Origin: Anseranas semipalmata
Taxonomy: Eukaryota > Chordata > Aves > Anseriformes > Anseranatidae
Reading direction: 5' to 3'
Assembly: GCA_013399115.1 (NCBI GenBank)
Contig: VXAA01000861.1
Coordinates: forward strand, 1-64,000
Length of the DNA stretch: 64,000 nucleotides
Shown here: piece after piece, positions 26,010 through 39,800 of the stretch
Position numbering within the stretch: position 1 is the first letter of the stretch
Layout of the letters: the number at the start of each line of letters is the position of its first letter
The notes under the pieces: generated by a model
What the model was told of the DNA's origin: nothing
Seen by the model: the letters and a program-made list of their open reading frames with translations, nothing else
Database searches by the model: none
Made by a program: the position numbers and the translations under genes

Positions 26010-29000
26010 GTGCTTTCTGCACATCAATACATTCAGCCTCGTGACACCTTTGTAAAGGTAGGCAAGTCAAGCTAGGAGCAAAGCAACAGGCAGCAGTCAC
26101 AAGCCCTGACATTCACCCTGTGCTGTAATCAGCAAGAGTGCCCCTTTCCCCAGCCTCACGAACACTAATGGAGTATCCAGAAATCTGGAAAGTGGCAATG
26201 AATTACTCTCAGCAGGGTAAACTGCGTGTCTGCAGAGAAAGAATTGCATTCCATGCCATTCATAATACAAACCGTATCAAGTCAAAGGTTAGCAGGTGGC
26301 TGTTTCCCTTGGAGCTGTAATTAATATTATCTGAGCAATGCAAAGAGATCCAGGGAGTGCCAGGTGTCTCCTCTCGGCAACCATCTGTGAAAAAGCAGGA
26401 CACTGGTCCTGGTATTAGAAGCCTTTCCCATGAAGCAGGAAACAGCAAAGTTAGGAGGATGAGGAAACCAGATAATTTGAAGGAGCATCAGTTAACAGTG
26501 TGATCCTATGGAGTGTCTCTAAGTATGAAAGGTGTCAGCAACAGTAACCAACAATCAAATTTGACCTTTCAACATCTGCTGCCATTTAACATTCGTTCTG
26601 TAGATGGCAGATAGTTGCTGCTTGTCAGGCTGCGGGGATGCAGTGAATGGTTCTCATGCCATCAAAGAAATATAATCAGCAAATCTACTGACTGGAAGGT
26701 TGGGGTGTACCACTATTTTGCATAATTTCCAGGAGGATTTCTCATCTGTCCAAGCACTGATGCATAGGAAACCACCTGTTTCCTTGGACACTTCCTTTAT
26801 TTTACCCTACTTCTGCCTGAAACACAACAGAGCATCCTTTTATATCTGCTCTTGAAAACAGCCCAGCCCCTGCTAGAATTGTTGCTGACGTTAAGCTGAA
26901 TGCAAACCACCTACCTGCAGACTTAGGTGGCACCTAAGTTAAAGAGAATAAAGATGCTTCAGACTATATAACAAAGGAGACAGGTAGGAGATCTTTTCAG
27001 ATTGCTTATTATATTTGTCTGCTTTCTGCCTTTGTGTTCACGGAGAAAAGACCTGGTACTACAGGACAACTAGAGATCTGCACCAACCAGTGCAGCTGTG
27101 GGGCTAAGCTAGAGGCTTCCCTGCACCGCCAGAAAGCCCCCTTTAATGCACTGACAGTAAAATTGCTTTGCAGAGAGATTGGAAGAACCAGAGAATAGTA
27201 CGTTACTGTCTCAGACAAAAGTGAACAGATGAAAAATGAAAATGTTCTGTGCATCTGACACTATGAAGCTCGAGCTCCTGCTTTGCACTGCTTGAGTAAA
27301 CAAGCTCTGTATAAAAGTCCCATTTTGATACCACGCTGGTTTCCCCTACAACAAAGTGCTTGAAGGTGAACCAAAAGGCTTTTAACTTACCTCTCAATGT
27401 GTCTGCATTGTTTGTGTCTTCCTGCTGCTAACATCTAAAACAGTTCAGGGAGTGATTCTCCTTCCTCTGAAAGTGTTGCTTTTAGTTCCACTTATTTGCT
27501 CTGCGGATATAAAGATGTAATCCCGCTAATGGCCAGGTTGCAATGAGACTCAGCGGAATACTTTTCTTAGGAACTTTGGAACATGTTTCACAAGCTCAAA
27601 CTTCTACCTTCTCTTCCCCCTGAGCAATAACCTGCTACTGCTTGATACTTCTGTCTCATTCCCTCCGCAATGGGCAACGGAGAGTACTAGGGGCTGCAGC
27701 AGCATCGCTTACAGAACCCAAGCCCTGTGACGTGGTCTCCACAGCACTCTGCCTGGAACCAGCCACTATTCTCACCCCACCCCATTCCAGGGATTGCAGC
27801 AAAGCAGCAGCTACAGGTGCCAAAGGCCATGCTCCTACTGACTGAAGAAAAATGCTTTTTGTATGGGATCAAACTTAAAGGCTCCGGAGAGCAAAAATAT
27901 TGATCTTGTGAACTATCAGCATTCAGAACTTCTATTAACTATAGCAAGCAGTGCTCAGCAACTCCTGAGACTAGACTCCAAGATTAATCAGCAACAGCAG
28001 CAACAAGACTTACAAAAATGAGAATATTGTGCTCAGTTGTCTTGGGAATGGAAGACCCAAGTTCTGCAAATTCCATGACTGGACCTTGAATGTAAGTAAT
28101 CTCTCCATTCCTCTTCTGAGTCATGATTCACTGAACTTTGGCCTAAACTTCAAATCAATAAAGTTTCTTCTACTATTTCTCTGTGGTCTAGTAAAGTGCA
28201 GATATCAGAAAATAATGCCAATTTCATAGTATTGTTATTTTCTTCTGTTTAAAGAAGAAGAAAACTATTTTAAACAAGTCTGATTTCCCTTTCTCTGCGA
28301 AGAGCTGGTATTTGGCAGACCCTGTAAGAGGAAACACTAAGTTAACAAAAAATTTAACCTCATACAGCTTCCCTGTATGCATCTCCTTTCTTCTGTTATT
28401 TTCAATGAGATGAGAAAGGAAAAATGTAAATATTGTTTTAGCTACTGTTTCTGCACCTTCCTGCAACCTCCTATAAATTTTACAGAGTGCAAGCTGTATA
28501 TCAACAGGCCTGACATGCTTATTCTGGGTGTGACCCTAAATTTTCTCAGAGCTCAGAATACTCATCTCAGTGACCAATGAAAATATTTTTCAAGGAATGA
28601 GTAAATAAAGGGAAACAGTAAGTGTCCTCTTTTCTAGATGGGCCTTCTTGGTTTATGGATTCACTGGCTGCCATCATACCGATTCACTCATAGCTTCCAG
28701 TCAGAGTTCCAGTTACTACTGGTTCGGGTTTATTCTTTCCACATGCTCCTTGCATCCTTTAGGTGCAATAAGGGAGCTAGGATACACCTTTCCTCACAAG
28801 TACTATCACAAAGCCAGCAATTACCATTCTGACCAACTAGTGATGCATCACAACTCCAACTTCTTACCCAACACCATCATGTTCCATGACATCCTGGCAG
28901 ACCTAGTATGATGCCCAAGCCACAAAGCCCTCAGCCAGTTGTTGAAGCGGGTTTGATCCCCTTAAGATCTTTATGCAAGTGGTCAAACCCAGCATTGTTT

Positions 29001-32000
29001 AGCACTCATGCCAAAAAAATGTATATAGTTTATAACAGATGTGCCTTATTAAAAAAAAACAAAGCTCTGTAGTGCAGATTCCTAACGTGCCTGCCTTGGT
29101 ACTTGTTAAAATCGTTAATTATAACTTTATGCAACAACAAATTATGTAGGACAGCTGTGCAAGCAGTATAGTAATTTGTGTCAACCCCCTATGGTCACAT
29201 TGGAGAAAGTGTTCTAGGAACGCATATGCCAAAAAAAAGCCACTGATTTTCTACTGGCATGTTTCATTGAAGGTACCATTAACACAGCCAGTGATTGGTA
29301 TCATTCGGGTAGAACAAAAGGAGCAGCATTTCTGCTGCCTTTCGTTCCTGTTGCCAGGATTCTGCAATCATATCTCAATAATGTCATTTTGCTGGCGCCA
29401 TTAGCACTGTTGAAAATGGCCCCCCTGAACTCCTAAAGCACCTTGTATTTAGCCGTGTTCTTCAAGGGTACAGCAATGAGAGGAAAATATGTATTACTGC
29501 TGATCAGATAATGAGACACTCCCAAATTATGACTGTCGTTCCATGCTTCAGCAGGTGCCATTTCACCATGTGCTTCTTTTTGTAAGCCAGCTGTTGGGAA
29601 GCAGAGGGGTCACTGACTATTATCGGCAAAACACTAGTTATTTCAGTTCGAGAGCAAACCTATGCGTGCTGCACAATCAGCCCTGTAACAGACATTGTCC
29701 TCAGAGCAATCTGGACTGTCTGCTTTTCCAGAACCTGATCCCAAATGCCCAAAATATCATATACCCACTCTATAGGTAAAAGAGTCTCCACCGAAAAGGC
29801 AAATGGTGTATTCAGCAACATCGTGCAATTTACACGTGCCACGGAACCTCAGTGCAATTTACGATCGCGTATATACTGCAGTAGTTAAAATAATTCAGTC
29901 TGCATCTACGTAACTAATTAGGTAATCTCACCAACTAGATATGAATAGCTTGGTTTTCCTCACACTTCAGTTGTGTAAATTAGGAGGGACTCTGTAGGAC
30001 AGGCACTGTTGTAAAAACCTCGTGAAAGGAGAATGAAGGCCTGGATTTTTTCTTTACACATTTGCTGACATCAAAGAAATTCACAGCAGCTTGCCCCCAG
30101 CGACCCTCCTTCCTAGGCCAGGACACAGAAGCAGCCCTGGACCACTGATGGTATTTTAGTACTCTCTGACAGGAGAAGGTTTCTCTCACCTTCTGGCCTG
30201 CAGCAATGTCTTCTGCTTACCCTGGAGATGCCCACAAAAAATGAGATCACCAGAAATGGGCTGCTTTATCTGACACAGCTAATTAGGAATAAAGTCCCCA
30301 CCTGCATCATCATAGCCAGTCCTCCTTCTCTCAGGGTCCTGCAACAGCCTCTAAGGAGTTATATAGTATCCGCTTTTTTCTTCGGCGCAGATGACAGATT
30401 ATAAAACATTTTCCATGCCCCGTAGCAGCTCCATTTCTACACTACAAATCCCAGAGCAACACCTTTAACGTAACATAGGAAGCCAGACATAAGCGGATGT
30501 TGCAAGTTTACTCATATCTTTGGGTGCCATATGCTATATGGTAATATTTTGGGCTTTTAGCAAAAGCGTTGGTTTTCTTCTTTTTTTGTGCGTGTGAGGA
30601 AGAGTCTACCACCAAGTAATGTTACTCCATTGAGCTAGAAGTAATACGTCCAAGAGAATGATCATTCTGGTCCAGATGGGGTATTGCATCACTTGTTCTA
30701 TTCCCTCGTGATGCAGCAGGCACCCAGCACCCAGTTCTGCAACAGGCTGATGACACAACACGAGAGCTGCGCTGGAGGAAGCCTGATGAATTGAATTCCA
30801 CAACAACCAGACCACTTTCCATCGCGCAGGGTCCCATTCCAGACAGCACGGTCAACTGTAGCACAAAGTGACACGCCGCACTGCAAGGTAGCCTAATGTG
30901 GAGTGACAAAAATGCAGAACTCCCTGAAATAAGTTTCAGGAAGTAGCTTGTTGGAAGGGTGAGTGGAGGAAGGTGGTAATTAGCAGGCACGCGTCTCACT
31001 GTGGACTCAGTGTTCAGCTGTCACTCACCCACTGCTGTACTCCTGGGAACTTGTGGAAGACGCTCCCGTCTCTTGGAGACAGCATCCCTCCATGGAATGT
31101 GCAAATGGGCATCTGTGAAGGAAACTCTTTTGCCTTACTGTTCTTGCAAATGCAGAGGATTTCTCGCCCCTGGCCAACTAACTCCCAATCTACCCAGCAT
31201 CAGGAGGGATTTCTCCTCATAGTTATAAACCTGAATCCCAACCAAACATCATGTCAGAATTCAACATGAGGGTGCTGAGTGGTCTGTGAAGAGTTAATAT
31301 TGTGTCATCTGACAATTTTTTGCTGGACCTATTTTCAAATATTTGACTATATCCTTTAATTTTTATTTATTTTTTTACTAAATTTAGTACTAGTGAGAGA
31401 ACTGTACACTGGTCTAACTCAAACATTTATCACTGCAGTACCAGGGATTCATAGACTACATTTACATTACAGTAATTCAAGCTCTTTTCTTTGCCTTGCT
31501 TATCTTGTATAGTATAGATAAGGAATGGATCATTCCTAAAATAAAAGGCAGAAGCCCAGTTTTCGCTCTTGCTCAGCCATAGTCTTCTTTCTTAACAGCA
31601 GAAATGTCAGTTCATTTTCAGTGATGAAGACTGTCTGTGCTTTTTAAGAGGGTTGTTTAAAATGTTCCAAATTTATTTCTTAAACACCAACTAAAAAGCC
31701 CTTAATTTGAAAGACTATGGTCTCTACAGTCCGGATCTGGATTCCTTGTTAAGGAGACCTCAATATATTTTCTCATCTTGGAAATATGTATGTGCACAAA
31801 GAAGTATGCAGACCCTCTCATGTAAATGGAATATATATGAAAGTAACACAAATTTTTACAGCATATAAAACAGTTACATTTCATTAAAAAATCTGTAAAG
31901 AATCTTTTAATGTGGTGTAAAGAGAAGGCCCCGTTCTTAATTACGAATTCTCTCTGCAGCAGTGATCCAGTGATACACAGAGATCTCCAGTTCCCTTTCA

Positions 32001-33428
32001 TATTTTCTAATTTTCAACTAATAAGCAGGAGGGTGCATCTCATCACTAAGAAAGCTCCTGCAGCTAGAGTAAATGAAAGTCTGGAGTGAACGAGCACAAC
32101 ATCTGGGTGCAACGGATGCTGTTGCACTGTTACCAGATCTTGTGGCTCTAATCCCAAATGTCATATCCTACATTATTCCTAATTTCCCAGCTCCTTGAAT
32201 CTGAAAGAAAATTTTAAAAGAAATGCCACGCTGAGAATAATCAAAAAGATACAGGCTTATTTTTGAAAATCGAATGAATTTTAAGTTGGCCTTAAGGTTT
32301 GTGAAAGGCTGGCACTGGCACGCTGCTATAGTGATATAAGGAGGTGAAATAAGGTTGCAGAGGATCAGTGCTATTTTCTCTTTTTGAAGGGCATGACAGG
32401 TAGGGTGATGTCATTCCCACGTTATGCAAAGTGCAAGGAGAATACACCAGAGTTTAATACTAAATCTCCTGGCCTAAAGCAGGAGAACAGGGCAACCAAG
32501 AATTTAAAAAAGCATAACACCTTGCATTGTCTCTCAGGAAGCTGTACAGACATGTCTGGTACACAGAATATAGATCCATCTTACCTGGTTCTTCTCTGTC
32601 ATCTTTGGACATCGTTAAACCACACAACACATGCTAGGTTGATGCTTTCTCTTTAGCTTCTTCCAGTCAAAATACAAACAGCAATGCATCCCAACCATGT
32701 TCCTCTTTAAATCACCAGAATATGACAGAGCCACTCTTTCCACAATTTAATTCTCTCTTTTAAAGTTATTAGAAGTTATTAGCACTTCAGGACTCATTTT
32801 ACAGTTCCGTGCTTTGATCCTCAGCTTACCCAAGTCAGTTCCCACTGAGTTGCTTCATAACTTGCTTAATAGCTAATTTGTTTGGACATCATTAAAAGTA
32901 TTAAGGCTTCAGGCAAAGAGGACATGCCAATTACTGTGTCAAGTGATTTAATTCTGAGGGGCCAGTAGGAAGCAGCAGTTTCAACTGCTGAAAGGCTCAT
33001 ACCTCTTGGCAATGAGAAATATGGAGAGAAACCTATCTGCTCAGAAAGCCTGCTGCTTTAGGTTCAAAGAGGTGTACCTTCTGGATCATTTAGTCTGGGT
33101 GCTCAGCAGATGTTGAGACATGAACTGTGCATGTGAAATACCAGCTTAAGCAGCTCTGTCATGATGAAGCCTGCCTTAGCTCTAATAAAACTTTAAACCA
33201 CTACAACAGAAGGTTGGAAAAACAGCCTTCTGAGAAGTGGCATTCTGAGAGGATTTTTTTTAACCATTAACTTTTGTTTGCTGGAGCTTTCCTTGCGAAG
33301 TACTGGATCTGCATCCCAACAGACTGCAGTTTTCAACAAAATTTCTCAGTGCCACTTATTTCAAAAACATTCTGTAAGAACAGGCATCCAGACTTGTCTG
33401 CGCTAGGTACATTCTGGCATTTAATAGA

Positions 33429-33450
33429 TAAAGCCTTCGGAAAGGCTTTA
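33429..33450. repeat. Short inverted repeat (9-bp arms, 4-nt loop)
   Basis: TAAAGCCTT and AAGGCTTTA are exact reverse complements separated by CGGA. It is a small hairpin-forming sequence with no neighbouring gene or poly-T context that would suggest a function. Confidence 0.5.
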
Positions 33451-35820
33451 GGCCATGCTATACTTTATTATTTAAATTCATTTTTGTATTGATTCTTACC
33501 AGTAGAAGTCATTATTAAGAACAATGCAATGTACTACATATTAACAGCCAACTATTCATTAAACCTCACACCCTCACAGCAGCAAATTGTGTCCTTTTGT
33601 GGTACTCTTAAGCCAATTTCCCAGCTGTCAAATTGCTCCTTTTGCTGGTACTAATTCCATCTTTAGCAGAAGTCTGCAGCTTGGCAATATTAAAGACAGC
33701 AAATCTCTCGAGTATAGATTCATTTTTCAGGTTTAAAAATGCATACACTAGGGAATCCTCATAAGGTCAGGCCTACACGAGCACCACCTCACTGTGATAG
33801 GATTACATTCTCCCTCATTGGCAAAGAGCTCCAAAGCGAATGAAACTGCACCAGTAAAGCTTTACTTTGCACAAATATAATACAACTATCTGCTTTAGGA
33901 AAACATACACCCCAAAAAGCCTAGATTTGCTGACACATGGGTTTCTGCATCACACATTTTCATGTTCTTGAACAACAGTTATCAGAAACCTACTGTGCAG
34001 TCCTGATGTGAGCCATTCCATCGTAAACCCTGTTGTTCCAGCACAAATGCAACTGCACTAAGAGCTTCTACTAGCAAAATTTAAAAAAATCATACCACAG
34101 AATGACATGGTACACAAATACCACTTTTGAGTTAGCTACACGTAAGAGCTATACAAAAGACATTGACAGGTTTTGAGTGGAGAGTTCAGACATCCAGAAA
34201 ATACAGTAGCATCTGGTGTGTGGATCAGTAGGAACAAAGCTTTTCAGAATAAATCTGAAAGGGGGAGAAATGCTAGGGTCTGTGAAATGTAACAAGTGAT
34301 AGATGCGCAAATGAGCCAACAACACTTTTCACAAGTTACCACCACTAGCACAGGTTTGAAGTTACTTTTTTTTTTTTCCCCAATGTGAAGAGGAAACACA
34401 ATTGTGAATACACAGAACGAGACACATGCAAACATAAATTCAAAGGCTTATGCAGATATAAGGTACATCTAACACTTGGTATAAAAATCCATTAAAGCTC
34501 CATACCTAAAGAGCTTCAGACCAACTGCTGGGAAAAAAAAATACAAAGAAAATAGAAATGGATCAAAAACTTGTTACTCTTGCTATGTTTCACAGGTAGG
34601 TAGATACTACTGTGGAAGAAAAACTAGGAATTTACTGCTGCAGCATACCACACACCATGTAGCAGACCTGAACACAACTGGCCAGAAATTCTACTTTAAC
34701 TCCCCTCTTGGTCCTACAAATTGCCAGGTTTAGTCCAAACATTTTGCATCTGTGGTCCTGTTTCCTTAGGTGATCATCTGCACGTGTCCACCTAGAACTG
34801 TCCCACTGATAAGAACTTCTGAAGTCACTGGCCAATTTAAATCCAGTTTCAGAAGGATTCAGAGAAAATCATATTTCATGAAAACAAGAGGCTGGATAGA
34901 GCAGAGACAGTAACTCTCCTTATAGCAAGGAGCTTCTTGACTATGAAAATAAACCCAATGTTAGCTCATTTGCTCTACACCTAACAACTCATGGAAGAGA
35001 GGGATGAAAATGCACCCCTTGTCTAAAAAAACAGCAACAGAAATGTGGTGTAAGATTGTACGGTGGCTTAACTGACCTTTAATACAAATACAGCACTGCT
35101 AACAGAACCTGATAAAACAGCAGTATGATCTCATTGGGTACTTTACATCTGTTTCTAAAGTCCTGTTTGGAGTCCTAACCCAATACCTCTTCTGTGGTGG
35201 TCAAATTCAATATTAGTTCCACTTGTCCCAAGAATAAAGTCAAAACAGGGAACAGATTGTTAAGAACTACTGTGATTGAATGCCACTGGCAGAACCATTG
35301 AGAAACCTTTCTTGGTAACTTATAAATATGCATGATAGTTTCTTTTAAATACCCAGTGAAATGATACTGAGCACTGAATAACATCTCTTCCTACAAAGAG
35401 TCACCTTCTTTCTGATAAATATGCACATATATCATAACGAGGTAGCACATGCAATTTGTGACTTTCTAAAACTCAACTCTAGGGCCATATTTTCTCATCC
35501 TTCCAGCTACGTTTGTGCCCCAGGCTAGGAGCTAAGAGCTGAGTCTTCTGCAGCAATCTAGTATTATCTTCCAAAATGCAAGACATTCACTCCAGCAAAA
35601 GCACAGAAAACATCTGACATTGAAACCCATAGCAGAGGAAGACAAACCTTTTAGCTCGTGCAGTGTCCCTGGTAAAACATTCCCTTCTGGTTCTTCCTGC
35701 TCCTGATAAACTTGCATTCCACTCCTAGAAACAATCCTGGATGAGCTCTGACCACTGCACACAATGAACACCCAATGACCATTAAATGGGAGATCCATTA
35801 AAAGAACTAAAACTATTTTT

Positions 35821-36870
35821 ATGCTTTACTATAGTAATGTATTTAATGGTCTTTCTCAAAGAGTTACAAACATGTCCTTTCTTTTGTGTCAGTATTATGA
35901 GAAAGAGCAAGAGAAACTTGGCAAGATCACGGAACAGGTCCTCCTGGAGGCAATGTCAAGGCACATGCAGGACAAGGAGGTGATCAGAGACAGCCAGCAC
36001 GGCTTCACCAAGGGCAAATCGTGCCTGACCAATCCGGTGGCCTTCTATGATGGAGTGACTGCATCAGATGACAAGGAAAGACTGACCGATGTCATCTACC
36101 TGGACTTCTGTACAGCATTTGACACAGTCCCACGTGACATCCTGATCTCTAAATTGGAAAGATATGGATTTGAAGGGTGGACTGTTCGGTGGATAAGGAA
36201 TTGGCTTGATGGCCACATCCAGAGAGTAGTGGTCAACAGTTCTATGTCCAGGCGGAGGCCAGTGACAAGCAGTGTCCCTCAGGGGCCTGTCTTGGGACCG
36301 GTGCTTTCCAACATCTTCATCAATGACATAGATGATGGGATCGAGTGCACCCTCAGCAAGTTTGCAGATGACCCCAAGCTGAGTGGTGCAGTTGATACAA
36401 CAGAAGGAAGGGATGCCATTCAAAGGGACCTGGACAAGCTCGAGAAGTGGGCCCATGCGAACCAAATGAGGTTCAAGAAGTCCAAGTGCAGGGTGCTGCA
36501 CCTGGGCTGGAGCAATCCCAAGCATGAGCACAGACTGGGAGAAGAACTCGTTGAGAGCAGCCCTGCGGAGAGGGATTTGGGGGTTCTGGTGGACAAAAAG
36601 CTTGACATGAGCCAGCGGTGTGCGCTTGCAGCCCAGAAGGCCAACTGTGTCCTGGGCTGCATCAAGAGAGGCGTGGACAGCAGGTCAAGGGAGGGGACTG
36701 TCCCCCTCTGCTCTGCCCTCGTGAAGCCCCACCTGGAGCACTGTGTCCAGGTCTGGGGCCCCCAGCACAAGAAAGGTATGGACCTGTTAGAACGGGTCCA
36801 GAGGAGGGCTACATTCTATGTAACTATGAATACACGAAACAAAACTATTATTAGATTACAATTTCCTTAA
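35821..36870 (+). pseudogene. Partial CR1 ORF2 (reverse transcriptase), open but truncated
   Basis: A 349-codon frame is open across the CR1 fragment; residues about 33-331 are CR1, and the ends are flanking DNA read in frame. The RT copies element RNA into DNA at the target site. Visible motifs are GFTKGKSCL (61-69), the palm motif YLDFCTAFD with its catalytic Asp at about residue 95, PQGPVLGP (153-160) and the FADD box (181-184), so all three palm aspartates remain. The usual FADDTKL reads FADDPKL. No stop or frameshift interrupts about 300 codons, so it is less decayed than the 51-54 kb CR1. Without an endonuclease, ORF1 and 3' UTR it cannot be an autonomous element. The ATG at 35,821 is in flanking DNA and is not a real start. 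Confidence 0.9.
35906..36812 (+). mobile_element. CR1 LINE fragment, reverse-transcriptase region of ORF2
   Basis: This is an internal piece of a CR1 retrotransposon, truncated at both ends. It covers the RT domain from before the GFTKGKSCL block to the conserved end [16 protein letters not shown] and [10 protein letters not shown]. The endonuclease and ORF1 are missing upstream, and the 3' UTR is missing downstream. At 36,813 the similarity stops, and the next bases are ATTCTATG, which resembles one unit of a CR1 3' tail. It lies in otherwise single-copy DNA. Confidence 0.93.
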
Positions 36871-39800
36871 GTAACTAAAGAGATGCGTTAAAATTTCATT
36901 TGTTTCAAAGTAAATAAGCAAAAACCACGTGTTCCTCCTTACTAGACCTGTTCTCTGTAGTCAAACACGCACCTGCTCACTGTAATGATCATCATCCATT
37001 TTTGGTATATTGTCTTTCTTTAGCATGACAGAGCCTGCATAGCTATCAAGAGTGGGAAATAGATTCTGTTCTGGTCCAAACACAATGAACAGAGCAGTTA
37101 ACCAAATTCGGATTACAGATTCTTTCCTGCTGCTAACATTTGAGCCAGCAGGGCTCAGTTGGACTCTCAGATGCCACGCTGAGCTTGCAGCTGACAGCTA
37201 CGAAGAACCCCAATTTTCTATTTATGAAGTGAGAATATTGGACAGAAACCACTGAGAAACCACAACCATGGAACCCCACCAAGCTACTGTTAGGGTTACT
37301 CTCAGACTACGGACAGCAAACACCCCAAAGCAAATGTTTATACTTTGCTCCATTAAACACAGTGGAGAAAACAGTGGGAGTAATCTAGCAGGCCAAAAAA
37401 GATGACATCTTCTGTAAATATCTCCCTCCAACCACTCAGTTCCTAACCTTGCAGGATTTCAAAGTCCATAACTTCTTTTAGCACACCAGCTGCTTCTCCT
37501 TTAGAAATGGTGACAGCAGGCAGTGTGAAGATGACATGACTTGGAGACAAACCAGTTTTATTTAAAAACAACATTTATATATATTACACACAATATTCCA
37601 AGTTAAAAGAACATTATAGAGAATGCTAAGTCAAATAGTCAAAAGTTAAGAAACTACAGAATTAAAATCGCCTATGCAATCTTAATTTGAATCTCTTCTG
37701 TTATGCAGTGTGCTACCGCCTTCACTTATATGATCACATTATTTTTTCCACAGGACCCTTGCCTCATTCAGTGTAGAGGGTGGATGATTCTCAGTTAATG
37801 AGCAGCTATTCAAAATTTGTTTTCTTCTTGTTGTTTAGCGTGTAGCCCATTTCTGATGGCTTGCCTCCACAGGGGGTTACTCAGAAACAGTTGAACAACT
37901 CCCTGATTGAATGCTTTATTACAGAACAAGATCATTTCATTTCTGCTTAGTTTAACCCACTTTGTTTCACCAAACTCAAACTCTACTCTGAGAGCATATG
38001 ATAAATTTATTCATGGCTTTTTGAAGGTACACATTAGTAATGCATTTTTGATGAATTTATTGTCCCAACACTTCCATTTTATCTGGATAGACTGTTGAAA
38101 AAATGATTAGAAAGTTTGTGTTGTAAAAATATTCATTAATTTGGGATATCCAATTTAGAAAATGAGAGTATTCTTTTTGTAGCATGCTTAACATTATATG
38201 GTGCTTTAAATGCAGAAAACTCAGTTCCAGATGCAGATCTAAGTATATTGAGCTGTTGCAAATCAGATATCACCTCAAATCGAGTATCCGGAAAATGAGG
38301 AACATTCAGTTAATGAATACTTCAAAAAGGTTTCATTTTCAGCAGCTTGGCATTAGAATCTCAGTAGTAAAGGAAGAAATTAAATCAAGTTTTCCAAGAC
38401 TGCATTTAACTGTGTTAACAATGAGACCTACTGATGTGGTTATGAAGAGAATAAGCGGTGCAGATGAAAGCTTGGGCTTAAGGGCAGGCTGTCCACAAGG
38501 CTTCCACGTTGCTCTAGAAAACCTAGTTTCCCGAGCTTCCTGTTATTGCCCATAGCGAGAGAGGATTCCTCTAAAGTCAATTCAGAGTGACTAAATTAGG
38601 CTTCTCCCTTCAACTGCCCTCTGAAGGAGACTCTCTGCCATAATTTGTAGGAGACTAGCATATTTATCTTCACAGGCTGATGTTAACTTTTTTGAACAAC
38701 TCACACTCTGTACCATACTAGTACGTGTAACTTGGCCAAACACGCAAATTTTAACAGAGGAAAAAGACTAACAGTGGTGACAAATGTTACCACTCCATCG
38801 GCTTTCAGTTCCATACTTCAGGACTAGAAACACTAAACCTAAGAAGGAAAGACCAAAAAAACTTGAGACATAGACAGTTGACAGTGTTGCATGTTTGGCA
38901 AATTGCTACCAAACAATTGCAATTGAAAAACAGAGCTTAGGCAAAAAGCTTGAGGGAAAACTCAGGAACAGAAGAGTTAACTGATGATAATTAGTCAAGT
39001 GATATGACATCATGCACTCAAATTGATGTTTTTCAGCTTGTCCTTCTACCTTCAGGCATCAGTGTACAGAACCATACCACTTTTGGCAGAAATCAGGAAA
39101 CCAGCAGGTTACAATGCAGGATACAAAGAAGTGCATGGTTTGGCATAGAAGAATAAGGGGCACTGACTTAGTGGGAATGAGAGTTAAGTGCTAAGAGAAG
39201 GCATACAGATCTCTTGGCATGGGAAGAGAGAACAGAGATGGATGCGCAGGAAAGCAGAAAACACAGAGTTTCTTCGGGGGCAGTCTGCAACCAGCATAAA
39301 AGAAAGTGTGCTGGGAGGGTGGCACAGATTACTGTGGGCAGAAGCATCTAGCAGGTACAGCTAGTTCAGTCTTCAAAAGAAACAATGCAAGTGACTCTAG
39401 AATAAAAACACACAGCTGCTCTCCAGAAGCGTAAGAGAATTAAAGTGGTTTGAGCATTCTTTGCAACATCTTAAATCCGGGCTCCTCTCAGGCTAGTGCA
39501 ACCAGCACGACCACTAAAGTACTGCGTGCCCATCAGCATACAGCACCTTCCACTAGACTGTCCCAGAGATTTAACAAGTTCTTCCTCTGTAAAATAAGCC
39601 AAAATGCTAACCCCACTCTGCATCCTAATACATGGATGTGAGGGTAGAAGCAAGATAAAAAGATGGAGAAATGGAGTTCATAACCAGCTGACCTCCCTCT
39701 TCCTGCAGTCCCATCCCAGAAAGCAGCTCCGCAGAAGAGCCCAGCTGCGATGCTTCCTGGCCGGGCTTCCAGGCAATCTCTGCAGGGAGGCAGCCGCTGC

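Larger units (their letters stand above)
23330..35900. other. Non-coding stretch with a palindrome, no gene seen
   Basis: This long single-copy stretch has no recognised repeat family. It contains a 22-bp perfect palindrome (25,988-26,009), minus-strand donor-like sites near 27,390, 30,190 and 32,590, a plus donor at 28,093, and a short hairpin at 33,429-33,450. None of these assembles into a supportable gene. Confidence 0.5.

Noticed and set aside
36064..36770. Minus-strand frames of 155 and 116 codons
   Set aside because: They are antisense shadows of the CR1 RT frame on the plus strand.
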